Of a stretch of 57,794 bases of DNA, positions 20,213 to 31,549 are shown piece after piece. Position numbers and translations under genes: made by a program. The DNA comes from Pseudomonas endophytica (GTDB taxonomy: Bacteria; Pseudomonadota; Gammaproteobacteria; Pseudomonadales; Pseudomonadaceae). The first letter of the stretch is position 1, and the number at the start of each line of letters is the position of its first letter. The stretch spans positions 1-57,794 of the forward strand of contig NZ_LLWH01000079.1 in NCBI RefSeq assembly GCF_001411475.1. The letters run 5' to 3'. The notes under the pieces are model-generated. The model saw only the letters and a program-made list of their open reading frames with translations. It made no database searches and was not told the DNA's origin.

Positions 20213-21058
20213 TCAGTTGACTATGAGCGGTGGCAGGGTTCCGAGCAATGAAACAGCCGCTACAGCCGACAAACCCAACAACCACTCAAGGGCGATACTG
20301 CTGCGCAAAACAGTCAAACGGCCAGCTCGGCTCATGAGCAGATTGAACAACGCCAACAGCAGCATCAAGCAGACGATTGACACTTTGATCAACAAGATCA
20401 GCGCGAAGCCCTCAAACAACGGTGTCGGCCAGAATGCGCCTGTCAGCACTCGCGTGTTAATCAGCCCCGTCAGAATGATCCCAGCCACCAGCACAAAGCC
20501 AACGTTACTAAAGCGCCGCAGCATTAGGTCAGCGTCGTGCCTAACAGGGCGCGATAACAGCCACCACAACACCGGCAGTCCACCTACCCAAGCACCCACA
20601 CACAGCAAGTGGATCATCTGATTGAGGATCAACAGCTGGCCCTGCCATCCATCAAGCATGGCGCCATGACCAACAGGCGCTAAGGTGGCCAATAGCAATA
20701 AGGTCAAAACGCAAATAACGCTATAACGAGTCGTTGCGTAGAGCGCGATCAACAGCAACACGTTTAACAGTAAATGCGCAGCCCAGACCTGACCAAAAAA
20801 AGTGCTACCCAGCACCAGTTTCAATGTTGCGGGGTCCAACGCGTCCGCCCAGCTGCCAGCCATTGAATAGGTGGTCAGTAGCAACCACACCCCGCCACTG
20901 ACCAGCGCCACCCCTGCCAAGCCGCGATATGCGCTGTAGCGCCCAGCTCGTTTGCCTGACTGCGTGCCCAGCAACAAGGGCCTGAAAAGCCAGCCACCAA
21001 ACAACAGCAGCACCGCACTGAAATGCACAAACCGGCAAACAACCATGGCGCTGAACAT
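20213..21058 (-). CDS. copD: CopD-family copper transport membrane protein
   Basis: A 281-residue inner-membrane protein with about eight hydrophobic segments and the CopD/PcoD N-terminus (CRFVHFSAVLLLFGGWLFRP). It lies 4 bases after copC, the usual copCD arrangement. CopCD is thought to move copper from periplasm to cytoplasm. No copA/copB or copRS is visible in the window, so this is a minimal copper-uptake pair rather than a full resistance operon. Confidence 0.9.
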   Translation of the reverse strand: MFSAMVVCRFVHFSAVLLLFGGWLFRPLLLGTQSGKRAGRYSAYRGLAGVALVSGGVWLLLTTYSMAGSWADALDPATLKLVLGSTFFGQVWAAHLLLNVLLLIALYATTRYSVICVLTLLLLATLAPVGHGAMLDGWQGQLLILNQMIHLLCVGAWVGGLPVLWWLLSRPVRHDADLMLRRFSNVGFVLVAGIILTGLINTRVLTGAFWPTPLFEGFALILLIKVSIVCLMLLLALFNLLMSRAGRLTVLRSSIALEWLLGLSAVAAVSLLGTLPPLIVN

Positions 21059-21062
21059 CAGA

Positions 21063-21437
21063 TCAGTTGCTCACCGTAAAACGGTATTGGCCGCTACTTT
21101 TATGGGTATCCACTGAAACCGCATTCCATTTCACCTCGTACTGCCCTGCAGCCAATGGCTGTTTGGGCGTCACAATCAGTACTTTTTTGTTTTGCGCCTC
21201 AGTTTCCACACTACTCAACGCTACAGGGTGGCCGTCATGGCTGACCTTAACTTTAGTGAACGCTTGCTCAACACCTTCGCTGAACTGCAAACGCAACGCC
21301 TTAACGTCGCTGGCGCTGCCATCGGCGGCCGGAGTCGCTTGTTCGAGGTGCGCATGAGCGAACGCAGCGCTGGCACCGGTCATCAACGCTACCAAAGCGG
21401 TTGCATTAAGGATTTTTTTCAAGAAAACGGCAGACAT
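21063..21437 (-). CDS. copC: Periplasmic copper-binding protein CopC
   Basis: A 124-residue protein with a signal peptide ending ASAAFAHA. The mature N-terminus HAHLEQATPA provides the His1 ligand and SVDTHKSSG near the C-terminus supplies the Asp/His ligands of the Cu(II) site. The methionine-rich Cu(I) site of classical CopC is absent, as in many short CopC proteins. I chose the ATG at 21437 over a TTG at 21470 because AAGG precedes it and the signal peptide is then of normal length. Confidence 0.92.
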   Translation of the reverse strand: MSAVFLKKILNATALVALMTGASAAFAHAHLEQATPAADGSASDVKALRLQFSEGVEQAFTKVKVSHDGHPVALSSVETEAQNKKVLIVTPKQPLAAGQYEVKWNAVSVDTHKSSGQYRFTVSN

Positions 21438-21590
21438 CGCGAAGTACCTTGAGAGAGAAATACGCGGCAATAATACTCGTCTAATCTCATTTCGGGCGGC
21501 GGCCTTGCGTTAACCATGAGATCTCAGTGTTTCTCTCACGTCATTAATTAAGCATCAAAAGACTGCGAGACAGGCTCACTCCCACACGGA

Positions 21591-22079
21591 TTACTCTTCA
21601 AGCACTAACCCGCCCGGCGGCAAGGGCAGCGCAGTTTTGTACCTCACTTGCTTGAGGGCAAAGCTGGAACGAATATTCGCCACACCGGGCACTTTGGTCA
21701 GAAAGTCCATCATAAAGCGCTCAAGCGCTTGAATACTCGGCACCAGCACCCGGATCAAGTAATCCGGGTCGCCAGCCATCAAGTAGCACTCCATAACTTC
21801 CTGACGATCAGAAATGGCCGCCTCAAAGTGCTGCAAGGCTTCTTCGACCTGTTTTTCCAGGCTGACATGAATAAACACATTAACGTGCAGGCCCAGCATA
21901 TCGGCGTCGAGCAAGGTGACTTGCTCACGAATCAGCCCACGCTCCTCCATGGCTTTAACTCGGTTAAAACAAGGCGTCGGTGACAAATTCACCGAACGTG
22001 CAAGGTCCGCATTGGTGATGCGTGCATTCTGCTGGAGGCTGTTAAGAATCCCGATATCCGTTCTATCTAGCTTACGCAT
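21591..22079 (-). CDS. bkdR: Lrp/AsnC-family activator of the bkd operon
   Basis: A 162-residue Lrp-type protein: N-terminal helix-turn-helix (about 1-60, [34 protein letters not shown]) and C-terminal RAM domain (about 68-145) for ligand binding and oligomerisation. BkdR of P. putida activates the bkd operon in response to L-branched-chain amino acids. It is divergent from bkdA1, with a 203-base shared region that should hold its sites. Confidence 0.94.
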   Translation of the reverse strand: MRKLDRTDIGILNSLQQNARITNADLARSVNLSPTPCFNRVKAMEERGLIREQVTLLDADMLGLHVNVFIHVSLEKQVEEALQHFEAAISDRQEVMECYLMAGDPDYLIRVLVPSIQALERFMMDFLTKVPGVANIRSSFALKQVRYKTALPLPPGGLVLEE

Positions 22080-23515
<1,436 letters not shown>

Positions 23516-23519
23516 CCAG

Positions 23520-24575
23520 ATGAACGACAACAATAAAATTCAGATGGAGAACGCCGTGAGTATCAGCACCATGACGATGATCCAGGCCCTGCGCTCGGCC
23601 ATGGATGTCATGCTTGAGCGCGATGACAACGTGGTGGTGTTCGGTCAGGACGTCGGCTATTTCGGCGGTGTGTTCCGCTGCACCGAGGGCCTGCAAGCCA
23701 AGTACGGTAGCTCGCGGGTGTTTGACGCGCCAATTTCAGAAAGCGGCATTGTTGGCGCAGCTGTCGGCATGGGCGCTTACGGTCTGCGTCCAGTAGCTGA
23801 AATCCAATTTGCTGACTACTTCTACCCCGCTTCCGACCAAATCGTTTCCGAAGCAGCACGCTTGCGCTATCGCTCGGCGGGCGAGTTTATTGCCCCCATG
23901 ACCCTGCGTATGCCCTGCGGCGGCGGTATTTATGGCGGCCAGACCCACAGCCAAAGCCCAGAAGCTATGTTCACCCAAGTTTGCGGCCTACGCACCGTCA
24001 TGCCATCTAACCCCTATGACGCTAAAGGCTTGCTGATTGCGGCCATCGAAAACGATGACCCAGTGATCTTCCTTGAGCCCAAACGTCTGTACAACGGCCC
24101 GTTCGATGGTCATCACGAACGCCCGGTCACCCCGTGGTCCAAACACCCCGCCAGTACTGTACCCGATGGTTACTACACCGTCCCGCTGGATTGCGCCGCC
24201 ATCGTGCGCCCTGGCACTGAAGTCACCATCCTGACCTACGGCACCACTGTCTACGTGGCCCAAGCCGCTGCCGAAGAAACCGGCATCGACGCTGAAGTCA
24301 TTGACCTGCGAAGCCTATGGCCGCTGGATCTGGATGCCATTGTTAGCTCCGTGAAAAAAACCCGTCGCTGCGTCGTCGTGCATGAAGCCACCCGTACCTG
24401 CGGTTTTGGCGCCGAGCTGATTGCGCTGGTTCAAGAGCACTGCTTCCACTACTTGGAAGCACCGATTGAACGCGTAACAGGTTGGGACACGCCCTACCCG
24501 CATGCGCAAGAGTGGGCCTACTTCCCCGGTCCAACGCGAGTGGGTGCGGCTTTGCAACGGGTTATGGAGGTTTGA
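23520..24575 (+). CDS. bkdA2: Branched-chain 2-oxo acid dehydrogenase E1 beta
   Basis: A 351-residue E1 beta subunit with the transketolase pyrimidine-binding domain (MIQALRSAMDVMLERDDNVV, QDVGYFGGVF, FDAPISESGIVG) and the C-terminal transketolase domain (VIDLRSLWPLD, FGAELIALVQEH). The ATG at 23520 gives MNDNNK, which matches the known BkdA2 N-terminus; a longer frame upstream overlaps bkdA1 and is not real. It directly abuts bkdB. Confidence 0.97.
   Translation: MNDNNKIQMENAVSISTMTMIQALRSAMDVMLERDDNVVVFGQDVGYFGGVFRCTEGLQAKYGSSRVFDAPISESGIVGAAVGMGAYGLRPVAEIQFADYFYPASDQIVSEAARLRYRSAGEFIAPMTLRMPCGGGIYGGQTHSQSPEAMFTQVCGLRTVMPSNPYDAKGLLIAAIENDDPVIFLEPKRLYNGPFDGHHERPVTPWSKHPASTVPDGYYTVPLDCAAIVRPGTEVTILTYGTTVYVAQAAAEETGIDAEVIDLRSLWPLDLDAIVSSVKKTRRCVVVHEATRTCGFGAELIALVQEHCFHYLEAPIERVTGWDTPYPHAQEWAYFPGPTRVGAALQRVMEV
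23529..23536 (+). promoter_or_regulatory. Possible Hfq/Crc motif at the bkdA2 start
   Basis: AACAATAA matches AANAANAA and sits at codons 4-6 of bkdA2. The bkd genes of P. putida are a classical target of Crc-mediated catabolite repression, but there the best-known site is on bkdR. Confidence 0.35.
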
Positions 24576-25862
24576 ATGGGTACGCACGTTATTAAGATGC
24601 CGGACATTGGCGAAGGCATTGCACAAGTTGAACTGGTGGAGTGGTTTGTCAAAGTCGGCGACATGGTCAGCGAAGATCAAGTAGTGGCCGATGTCATGAC
24701 CGACAAGGCAACCGTAGACATTCCCTCGCCTGTGGCTGGCCGCGTGCTGGCGCTGGGCGGACAGCCCGGCGAAGTGATGGCGGTGGGCAGTGAGTTGATC
24801 CGTATTGAAGTCGAAGGCGCAGGCAATCTGCGCGAAGCTGCTGCGCCTGTTGCCGCCGAACCCGTGGCTGAACTCAAAGCGCCAACCCAAGCACGGGTTG
24901 AAGTCGCCACAGTATCGGTAGCTGCCATTAAGCCGGCTCCCAAACCGGCTCCAACCCAGCGCGCAGCACCTGTGGCACGTGAAGCCAATGAGCGACCTCT
25001 GGCCTCGCCTGCTGTACGAAAACGCGCGTGGGATGCCGGAATCGAACTCCGTTTTATCCAAGGCAGCGGCCCGGCTGGCCGTGTACTGCATGACGACCTC
25101 GACGCTTATCTGGCTCAAGACACCCCCGCCAGCGCAGCGCCCACTGGCGGATATGCCCAACGCAATGACGAACAACAGATCCCGGTGATCGGCCTGCGCC
25201 GTAAAATCGCTCAGCGCATGCAAGAGGCTAAACGCCGCGCTGCGCACTTCAGTTACGTTGAAGAAGTCGACGTAACTGCGCTTGAAGAACTGCGCGTTCA
25301 ACTGAATCAAAAGTGGGGCGACAGTCGCGGCAAACTGACATTACTGCCTTTTTTGATGCGCGCAATGGTCGTGGCTTTGCGCGACTTCCCACAGATCAAC
25401 GTGCGCTACGACGACGAAGCGCAAGTCATCACCCGCTTTGGTGCTGCCCACATCGGTGTGGCCGCGCAAAGTGATGGCGGCCTGATGGTACCCGTGGTTC
25501 GACACGCTGAAAGCTTAACCCTATGGGCCGCAGCCGATGAAATCGCCCGCTTGGCGAATGCCGTGCGTACCGGTAAGGCGACCCGCGAAGAATTGTCTGG
25601 TTCAACCATAACCCTCACTAGCCTCGGCGCGCTCGGCGGAATTGCCAGCACTCCGGTGGTCAATTTGCCGGAGGTGGCGATCATTGGTGTCAATCGCATC
25701 GTCGAGCGCCCGGTGGTGATTAAAGGTCAGATCGTGATCCGCAAAATGATGAACCTCTCCAGCTCTTTCGACCATCGCGTGGTCGACGGCATGGACGCGG
25801 CGCAATTTATTCAGGCCATGCGTGGCTTGCTCGAACAACCTGCCACCCTGTTTCTGGAGTGA
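24576..25862 (+). CDS. bkdB: Branched-chain 2-oxo acid dehydrogenase E2 (lipoamide acyltransferase)
   Basis: A 428-residue E2 with an N-terminal lipoyl domain (about 1-80; lipoyl Lys in [10 protein letters not shown]), an Ala/Pro-rich linker, a peripheral-subunit-binding domain (about 138-175) and the catalytic acyltransferase core ending in [16 protein letters not shown] (HxxxDG active site). It transfers the branched acyl group to CoA. Its ATG follows the bkdA2 stop directly and GGAGG lies within the bkdA2 end. Confidence 0.97.
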   Translation: MGTHVIKMPDIGEGIAQVELVEWFVKVGDMVSEDQVVADVMTDKATVDIPSPVAGRVLALGGQPGEVMAVGSELIRIEVEGAGNLREAAAPVAAEPVAELKAPTQARVEVATVSVAAIKPAPKPAPTQRAAPVAREANERPLASPAVRKRAWDAGIELRFIQGSGPAGRVLHDDLDAYLAQDTPASAAPTGGYAQRNDEQQIPVIGLRRKIAQRMQEAKRRAAHFSYVEEVDVTALEELRVQLNQKWGDSRGKLTLLPFLMRAMVVALRDFPQINVRYDDEAQVITRFGAAHIGVAAQSDGGLMVPVVRHAESLTLWAAADEIARLANAVRTGKATREELSGSTITLTSLGALGGIASTPVVNLPEVAIIGVNRIVERPVVIKGQIVIRKMMNLSSSFDHRVVDGMDAAQFIQAMRGLLEQPATLFLE

Positions 25863-25864
25863 AC

Positions 25865-27253
25865 ATGCAGCCAACTCAACACACTACGCTGCTCATTATT
25901 GGTGGTGGCCCTGGCGGCTATGTGGCAGCAATCCGCGCCGGTCAACTCGGCATCCCAACGGTTTTGATCGAAGGCCAATCGTTGGGCGGTACTTGCCTCA
26001 ACGTGGGCTGCATTCCGTCCAAGGCGCTGATCCATGTGGCCGAGCAGTTTCACACCACCCAACGCTACAGTACTAGCCAATCGCCACTAGGGATCCAGAC
26101 GCAAGCTCCCACCTTGGATATTGGCCAAAGCGTGCAATGGAAAAACAGCATTGTTGATCGCTTGACCACGGGCGTTGGTGCGCTGCTGAAAAAGCACGGG
26201 GTTAAGGTCATCCACGGCTGGGCAAAAATACTCGATGGCAAGGCGGTAGAGGTCGAAGGGCAGCGCATCGAGTGCGAACACCTGTTGCTCGCCACGGGTT
26301 CACACACTATTGACCTACCGATTCTGCCGATTGGCGGCGCTATTATTTCCTCCACTGAAGCACTCAATCCTAGTGCTATTCCGAAACGTCTGACGGTGGT
26401 CGGCGCAGGTTACATAGGTCTAGAGCTGGGTATTGCTTACCGCAAACTGGGCGCTGAAGTGACAGTGGTTGAAGCCCGCGAGCGAATTTTGCCGACTTAC
26501 GATAAAGACCTGACCTTGCCGGTCGCCGAATCACTCAAGGCGCTGGGCATCACCTTGTACCTAGAGCATAGCGTTGAAGGTTTCCAGGCCAGCACTCAAA
26601 CCCTGTCGATGCGTAATCGTCTAGGTGAAAGTCAAACGCTAGAAACCGACCAAGTATTAGTCGCAGTCGGGCGTCGACCGCGTACTCAAGGTTTTAACCT
26701 AGAGACGTTGGCGCTGGCCATGAACGGTTCGGCGATTGCTGTCGACACTCGCTGCCACACCAGCATGCGCAACGTCTGGGCGATTGGCGATCTCACCGGC
26801 GAACCGATGCTCGCGCACCGCGCCATGGCTCAAGGCGAAATGGTGGCCGAGATCATCGCTGGCAAACAACGCGAGTTCAGCCCTGCCGCGATTGCTGCCG
26901 TGTGCTTCACTGACCCGGAAATGGTGGTAGTGGGTAAAAGCCCAGCTGAGGCTGAAGCGGCTGGATTGGACTTTATCAGCGCCAGCTTTCCATTCAGTGC
27001 CAATGGCCGCGCCATGACCCTAGAATCCAAAACCGGGTTCGTGCGAGTGGTTGCGCGGCGGGACAATCACCTGATTGTTGGCTGGCAAGCCGTGGGGGCT
27101 GGGGTTTCTGAGCTGTCGACCGCCTTTGCCCAGTCTCTGGAAATGGGCGCTTGCCTTGAAGACATAGCCGGGACTATCCACGCCCATCCAACCCTGGGCG
27201 AAGCCGTACAAGAAGCCGCCTTGCGCGCCTTGGGGCATGCGTTGCACCTTTAA
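25865..27253 (+). CDS. lpdV: Dihydrolipoyl dehydrogenase E3 of the bkd complex (LPD-Val)
   Basis: A 462-residue flavoprotein disulfide oxidoreductase. FAD-binding GGGPGG at the N-terminus, redox-active disulfide [15 protein letters not shown] (about 40-54), NAD motif [10 protein letters not shown] and C-terminal catalytic [13 protein letters not shown]. It reoxidises the dihydrolipoyl group of BkdB with NAD+. I chose the ATG at 25865, which has GGAG 6 bases upstream; a GTG at 25859 overlaps the bkdB stop. LPD-Val is dedicated to this complex in Pseudomonas. Confidence 0.97.
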   Translation: MQPTQHTTLLIIGGGPGGYVAAIRAGQLGIPTVLIEGQSLGGTCLNVGCIPSKALIHVAEQFHTTQRYSTSQSPLGIQTQAPTLDIGQSVQWKNSIVDRLTTGVGALLKKHGVKVIHGWAKILDGKAVEVEGQRIECEHLLLATGSHTIDLPILPIGGAIISSTEALNPSAIPKRLTVVGAGYIGLELGIAYRKLGAEVTVVEARERILPTYDKDLTLPVAESLKALGITLYLEHSVEGFQASTQTLSMRNRLGESQTLETDQVLVAVGRRPRTQGFNLETLALAMNGSAIAVDTRCHTSMRNVWAIGDLTGEPMLAHRAMAQGEMVAEIIAGKQREFSPAAIAAVCFTDPEMVVVGKSPAEAEAAGLDFISASFPFSANGRAMTLESKTGFVRVVARRDNHLIVGWQAVGAGVSELSTAFAQSLEMGACLEDIAGTIHAHPTLGEAVQEAALRALGHALHL

Positions 27254-27287
27254 CATCGCCCATGTTCTCAAGCCCAATGCGCTGGAC

Positions 27288-27362
27288 TGTAGGAGCTGCC
27301 GCAGGCTGCGATCCTTTGATCCTTTGAAACAAAAAGATCGCAGCCTTCGACAGCTCCTACGC
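27288..27362. repeat. REP-type inverted repeat (BIME-like)
   Basis: TGTAGGAGCTGCCGCAGG... (27288 on) and ...CTTCGACAGCTCCTACGC (to 27362) are near-perfect inverted copies around a T/A-rich centre containing a short direct repeat of ATCCTTTG. This is the Pseudomonas GTAGGAGCTGCCG REP family. It lies just after lpdV and may end the bkd transcript. It is convergent with the next gene's 3' end. Confidence 0.9.
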
Positions 27363-27428
27363 ACAGCGAAGCAGCACCAAGTGAGGCCGCAACCGCAGCA
27401 AAAGATGTTTAGTTCGCAACGCAGGCCT

Positions 27429-29072
27429 TTACGAGCCTCTAAATAAGCTCCATAAAAAGGCCAATAAACCGCCTAGCGTGGCTATCGCAGCTAACCAGCC
27501 AACTGCCGACAACCCCAGCCACACCGGCCCCGCTGTAGCGATTTGCGGGCCGAAGGCAATCAACAGCGCGCTGATCAACAACGCCAGCGACAAGCGCGTT
27601 GATGCCAGTCGCAACGATCGCTCTAAACGCTCCAACCCCGGCATATCGACCTTGAGGTCGATAACTCCATGTTTCAATCGGTGCAGCATTAAACGGGTCA
27701 GCTTAGGTACGTCAGCCAACACCCCACGCCCCAATTGCAAACCCTCAATACCCAAGCGCTTGGCTGCCTTCCACTCAAATTGCTCGCGTAGCATTTTTTC
27801 AACTGCTGGCTTGGCCGTTGCCACCAAGTCAAGCTCCGGATCAAGCTGAGTCAACACTCCATCAGCGGTAATCAGTGCTTTAAACAGCACCAGCAAATCC
27901 GCGGGAAGCGACAAGCGATACTCGCGAATCAAGCCGAGAAAGTCAGTGATCAACGCGTTCATTTTCAAAGGGCCGCCTGTGTGGCGCGACATATACTCAC
28001 GGGCCGCTTGTTCGATCAGCGAAAGATCTTGCACCCGCTCGCCACTCCAGTCGATCAAAACGCCGATCAATGTCTCAGTACTGCCCTCAGTCAACGCCCG
28101 CATAAAGGTCATGACTTCGATCCGACGTCGCTCATCAAGACGCCCCACCATACCGAAGTCGATAAAACCCACGCGATTTTCACTCATTGCCCGCAAGTTG
28201 CCAGGATGCGGGTCGCCATGAAACAGGCCATCTTCCAGCAGCATTTTGATAAACGCCTGCGCACCGCGCTTAGCCAGCAGGCTTGGATCAAGCCCCTGCT
28301 CAATCAATGCATCACGGGCCAACGGCGTATAACTTGGCAAAAATGTCTGTACCAATAAGCGCTGACTACTAAATGCCCAATAAATAGACGGAATAACGAT
28401 GTGCGGAGTCTGCGCGAAGTTCTGGGCTACGCTGTCGCAGTTTTGCCCTTCTTGAGTAAAGTCCAACTCTTCGAGCATCGCCTTAGCCAACTGGCGAACC
28501 AACTGGCGCGGTTGGTATGCCGCCAGCGCATCGTTCTGTTCAACTAATTGAGCCAAGCTTTCAAGAAGCTGCAAATCGGCGGTCATTTGTCGGCGTAAGC
28601 CTGGCCGCTGCACCTTGACAACCACTGCTTCACCCGTCAGTAAGCGCGCACGGTACACCTGGGCCATCGACGCGGCCGCCATTGGCTGAGTGTCAAATTC
28701 GGCAAACACTTGGTCCAGCGCGCAGCCCAAGTCATCTAGCACTTGGTCTTCTAACTCTACCCACGGCAGTGTCGAGGCTTGGCTGTGCAAGGCTTGCAGC
28801 TCATCGACCCATTGCGCTGAGAGGATGTCGCTGCGACTGGCCAGTATCTGCCCGCATTTAATAAACGTCGGGCCAAGTGCTTCCAGCGCCATGCGTACCC
28901 GCCGCGCAGTACTGGCGGGCAGCGACTCGCCCGGCTTAGCCTCCACCCCGGCCAGCAAACGCCCCAATCCCAGCCGAACTAAAACGTCCTGCGCGCCAAA
29001 GCGCACTAGGGTCGCCACAATGTGCTGCAGTCGACGATGATGTTTCACAGCAGTCCAGGTCGGTTCAAGCAT
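27429..29072 (-). CDS. ABC1/UbiB-family atypical kinase-like protein
   Basis: A 547-residue protein with the UbiB/ADCK signature: K-x-G-Q motif (GPTFIKCGQILASRSD, about 88-103), Ala-rich loop (PMAAASMAQVYRA), ELDFTQEGQN, catalytic-loop LFHGDPHPGN and metal-binding FIDFGMVGRL. Two hydrophobic segments at the C-terminus (about 490-545) anchor it in the membrane. Family members support ubiquinone synthesis. This copy is away from the ubiE-ubiJ-ubiB cluster, so it is probably a second UbiB-like paralogue with an unknown lipid-related role. Confidence 0.88.
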   Translation of the reverse strand: MLEPTWTAVKHHRRLQHIVATLVRFGAQDVLVRLGLGRLLAGVEAKPGESLPASTARRVRMALEALGPTFIKCGQILASRSDILSAQWVDELQALHSQASTLPWVELEDQVLDDLGCALDQVFAEFDTQPMAAASMAQVYRARLLTGEAVVVKVQRPGLRRQMTADLQLLESLAQLVEQNDALAAYQPRQLVRQLAKAMLEELDFTQEGQNCDSVAQNFAQTPHIVIPSIYWAFSSQRLLVQTFLPSYTPLARDALIEQGLDPSLLAKRGAQAFIKMLLEDGLFHGDPHPGNLRAMSENRVGFIDFGMVGRLDERRRIEVMTFMRALTEGSTETLIGVLIDWSGERVQDLSLIEQAAREYMSRHTGGPLKMNALITDFLGLIREYRLSLPADLLVLFKALITADGVLTQLDPELDLVATAKPAVEKMLREQFEWKAAKRLGIEGLQLGRGVLADVPKLTRLMLHRLKHGVIDLKVDMPGLERLERSLRLASTRLSLALLISALLIAFGPQIATAGPVWLGLSAVGWLAAIATLGGLLAFLWSLFRGS

Positions 29073-29257
29073 GAGGTTAGGTCCTTTTTAAGGTGCTCCC
29101 ATTTGTCCTTCGAGCCTTTAACTGCGACCGCAGCAAGCCTTAATCATTCGATTGATTTAAGTCAGCGTGGCTCGCGGGTTAAAACCTGTGCAAGCAAACA
29201 CTGTGCGTGCTGGCCTAACACCAGTAGAATCGCGCTCTTTTTTCTAGGGCGCTCGCC

Positions 29258-30643
29258 ATGACCTCACCCAACCCCCCGCATGAAGCCGAGACCCAGACTA
29301 GCGAACTGGTCTTCGGCCTAGAAGACCGCCCCAAGCCGTGGATCGGCTTTCTGGCTGCCCTTCAGCATCTGTTAGCCATCATTGTGCCAATCGTTACCCC
29401 AGGCTTGCTGATCTGTCAGGCGCTCGGGGTTTCGAGCCGCGATACCAATCTAATTGTGTCTATGTCGCTGGTGATTTCCGGGATCGCGACCTTTGTTCAG
29501 TGCAAGCGCTTTGGTCCTTTTGGTGCTGGGCTATTGATTGTTCAAGGTACGAGTTTCAACTTTGTCGGCCCACTGATCGCAGGCGGTGCGTTGATGGTCA
29601 AACAAGGCACGCCGGTTGAAGGGGTGATGGCCGCTATCTTCGGTGTGGTGATCGCCGGATCGTTTGTCGAAATGGGCATCTCACGTGTCTTGCCGTTCGT
29701 AAAGCGCATGATCACTCCGTTGGTCACGGGCATCGTGGTGCTGATGATCGGCTTGACCCTGATTAAAGTCGGCCTAATCAGCATGGGCGGCGGCTTCAGC
29801 GCTATGGCCAACGGCACCTTTGCCAACGGTGAAAACCTGCTGATGTCAGGGGTGGTACTGGCGATTATTGTGATCCTCAACCGCATCCCGCTAGTGTGGA
29901 TGCGCAGTTGCGCCATCGTCATTGCGTTGGCTGTAGGCTACGCGCTGGCGGGCTATTTAGGCCGTCTGGACTTCACGGGTATGCATCAGGCCGATGTGTT
30001 CCAAGTGCCGGTGCCACTGCATTTCGGTTTGGGCTTCTCGTGGGCTCTATTTATTCCAATGCTAGTGATTTACTTGGTGACTTCGCTCGAAGCGATTGGC
30101 GACGTGACCGCCACCAGCAAAGTATCGCGCCAGCCGGTTGAAGGCCCGGTGTGGATGCAGCGCATTAAGGGCGGCGTGCTGGTCAACGGCGCTAACTCGC
30201 TGCTAGCTGGGGTGTTCAATACCTTCCCGAGCTCAATCTTTGCTCAAAACAACGGCGTGATTCAGTTGACGGGTATTGCCAGCCGACATATCGGTGTCTG
30301 GATTGCTGGCATGTTGATTCTGCTAGGGTTATTCCCAAGCGTAGCCGGTGCGATTCAAGCGGTGCCTGAGCCGGTGCTGGGCGGCGCCGCCATGGTGATG
30401 TTCGGTGCGGTCGCGGCTTCTGGCATCAACATTTTGGCCAGTATTCATTTAGACCGCCGCGCACTGCTCATTATTGCCGTGTCGTTGGCCTTGGGCCTAG
30501 GTGTGTCTCAAGTACCTGAGTTTCTTGCGCACATGCCCGCAGCCATACGCAACGTTCTGGAATCCGGTGTGGCCACAGGCGGTATTTGTGCGCTGATCCT
30601 TAACTGGTTCTTGCCTGAAATCGAACCAAAGCAAAACGTATAA
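29258..30643 (+). CDS. NCS2-family xanthine/uric acid-type permease
   Basis: A 461-residue membrane protein close to E. coli XanP: ICQALGVSS, GTSFNFVGPLIAGG, the NCS2 signature QNNGVIQLTGIASRHIG and PEPVLGGAAMVMFG are all present. It has about 14 hydrophobic segments. It takes up xanthine or a related purine with protons. There is no purine catabolic gene beside it, so the exact purine cannot be fixed. A terminator follows at 30651. Confidence 0.9.
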   Translation: MTSPNPPHEAETQTSELVFGLEDRPKPWIGFLAALQHLLAIIVPIVTPGLLICQALGVSSRDTNLIVSMSLVISGIATFVQCKRFGPFGAGLLIVQGTSFNFVGPLIAGGALMVKQGTPVEGVMAAIFGVVIAGSFVEMGISRVLPFVKRMITPLVTGIVVLMIGLTLIKVGLISMGGGFSAMANGTFANGENLLMSGVVLAIIVILNRIPLVWMRSCAIVIALAVGYALAGYLGRLDFTGMHQADVFQVPVPLHFGLGFSWALFIPMLVIYLVTSLEAIGDVTATSKVSRQPVEGPVWMQRIKGGVLVNGANSLLAGVFNTFPSSIFAQNNGVIQLTGIASRHIGVWIAGMLILLGLFPSVAGAIQAVPEPVLGGAAMVMFGAVAASGINILASIHLDRRALLIIAVSLALGLGVSQVPEFLAHMPAAIRNVLESGVATGGICALILNWFLPEIEPKQNV

Positions 30644-30650
30644 CGCCAAA

Positions 30651-30689
30651 GGCATGTAGGCACGTCACAGCGTCGCCTGCATGCCTTTT
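30651..30689 (+). terminator. Terminator after the purine permease gene
   Basis: GGCATGTAGGC (30651-30661) and GCCTGCATGCC (30675-30685) pair over 11 bp with one mismatch, followed by TTTT. Confidence 0.8.
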
Positions 30690-30796
30690 AGTAAATGCCC
30701 TACACCTTTGTAGGCGTTTTCTTATCACCCCTTTCCCTATTTCACCACTTGAATTACTCTTTTTTGTGACCCCTCTGGTTATCTCGGGCTGCATCT

Positions 30797-31057
30797 ATGA
30801 GTACTTACGGATCACGCTTAAAACAAGAACGCCTGCGTCTGAAGCTGACACAAGAAATGTTTGGGGCGGCAGGTGGTGTTGGCCGTTATGCGCAAGGCTG
30901 TTATGAACGGGACCTGAGCATTCCGCGCGCGGATTATCTGGCCGCCATTACCTTAATTGGCGTGGATGTGCTGTTCATCATCACCGGGCGTCGCACGGCC
31001 TATCAGTCCGAGTTGGCTACTCATCCTTTGAATCATAAGCAGCCCACCGCCCATTAA
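30797..31057 (+). CDS. XRE-family helix-turn-helix protein
   Basis: An 86-residue protein with a Cro/CI-type helix-turn-helix (about 5-60: SRLKQERLRLKLTQEMFGAAGG...RYAQGCYERDLSIPRADYLAAI) and the tail GVDVLFIITGRR common to small phage-like Pseudomonas regulators. Such proteins often regulate neighbours. It is followed 57 bases later by a gene of unknown function in the same direction. No phage genes surround it. Confidence 0.85.
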   Translation: MSTYGSRLKQERLRLKLTQEMFGAAGGVGRYAQGCYERDLSIPRADYLAAITLIGVDVLFIITGRRTAYQSELATHPLNHKQPTAH

Positions 31058-31114
31058 CTGCGATGCAGATGCCTACACTTGGCGCTGATTTATCCATTGC
31101 ACACGGAGGCTTGT

Positions 31115-31453
31115 GTGACCGAACCTGGACCTCAACATCAAAAAGCCCTGGATCGTTTTCTTGGCGAACGCCCAGATCTGGCCGCAGAGCTTGAGCAACT
31201 AAACCCGCTAGCCGCCCGTGCAGTGGGCCAATCCATGCAGGCGTATCGGCAAGAACGCTTAAATGAAGCCTTTGAAGCCGAGGCTGAGCGACTAGGTGTG
31301 TTTGCGTGGGAATTAACGCTGAAATTAACCACTGAAACGGCGCAAGAGTTCGAAGCTCAGCGCCTTGAAGTCCATCGTGAAGTCGCGCAAATGGCCCGCA
31401 TGCAATGGGCTGAGTATTGTGAGCTGAATGGGCTAGACGCAAAAACGCGTTAA
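31115..31453 (+). CDS. Conserved hypothetical protein (DUF6388-like)
   Basis: A 112-residue acidic, helical protein. I chose the GTG at 31115, since GGAGG lies 5 bases before it; an upstream TTG at 31079 has no ribosome-binding site. Features include HQKALDRFLGERPDLAAELEQLNPLAARAVGQS and VFAWELTLKL. I associate this with DUF6388 from memory, with moderate certainty. No catalytic motif is visible. Confidence 0.7.
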   Translation: MTEPGPQHQKALDRFLGERPDLAAELEQLNPLAARAVGQSMQAYRQERLNEAFEAEAERLGVFAWELTLKLTTETAQEFEAQRLEVHREVAQMARMQWAEYCELNGLDAKTR

Positions 31454-31549
31454 AACGCTCGCGGTTCAAACCTCCTTCTTGGGGCTGTGCTATACCCATA
31501 GAGACAAATGTTCGAACGCGGCAAACGGCCGCTACAGACAGAGGTAACC

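Noticed and set aside
24315..25310. 331-residue minus-strand frame opposite bkdA2 and bkdB
   Set aside because: Shadow of two well-conserved genes, with no ribosome-binding site or recognisable domain.
27288..27362. CRISPR repeat or transposon end
   Set aside because: The inverted repeat is a single REP pair with no spacers, no transposase and no target-site duplication.
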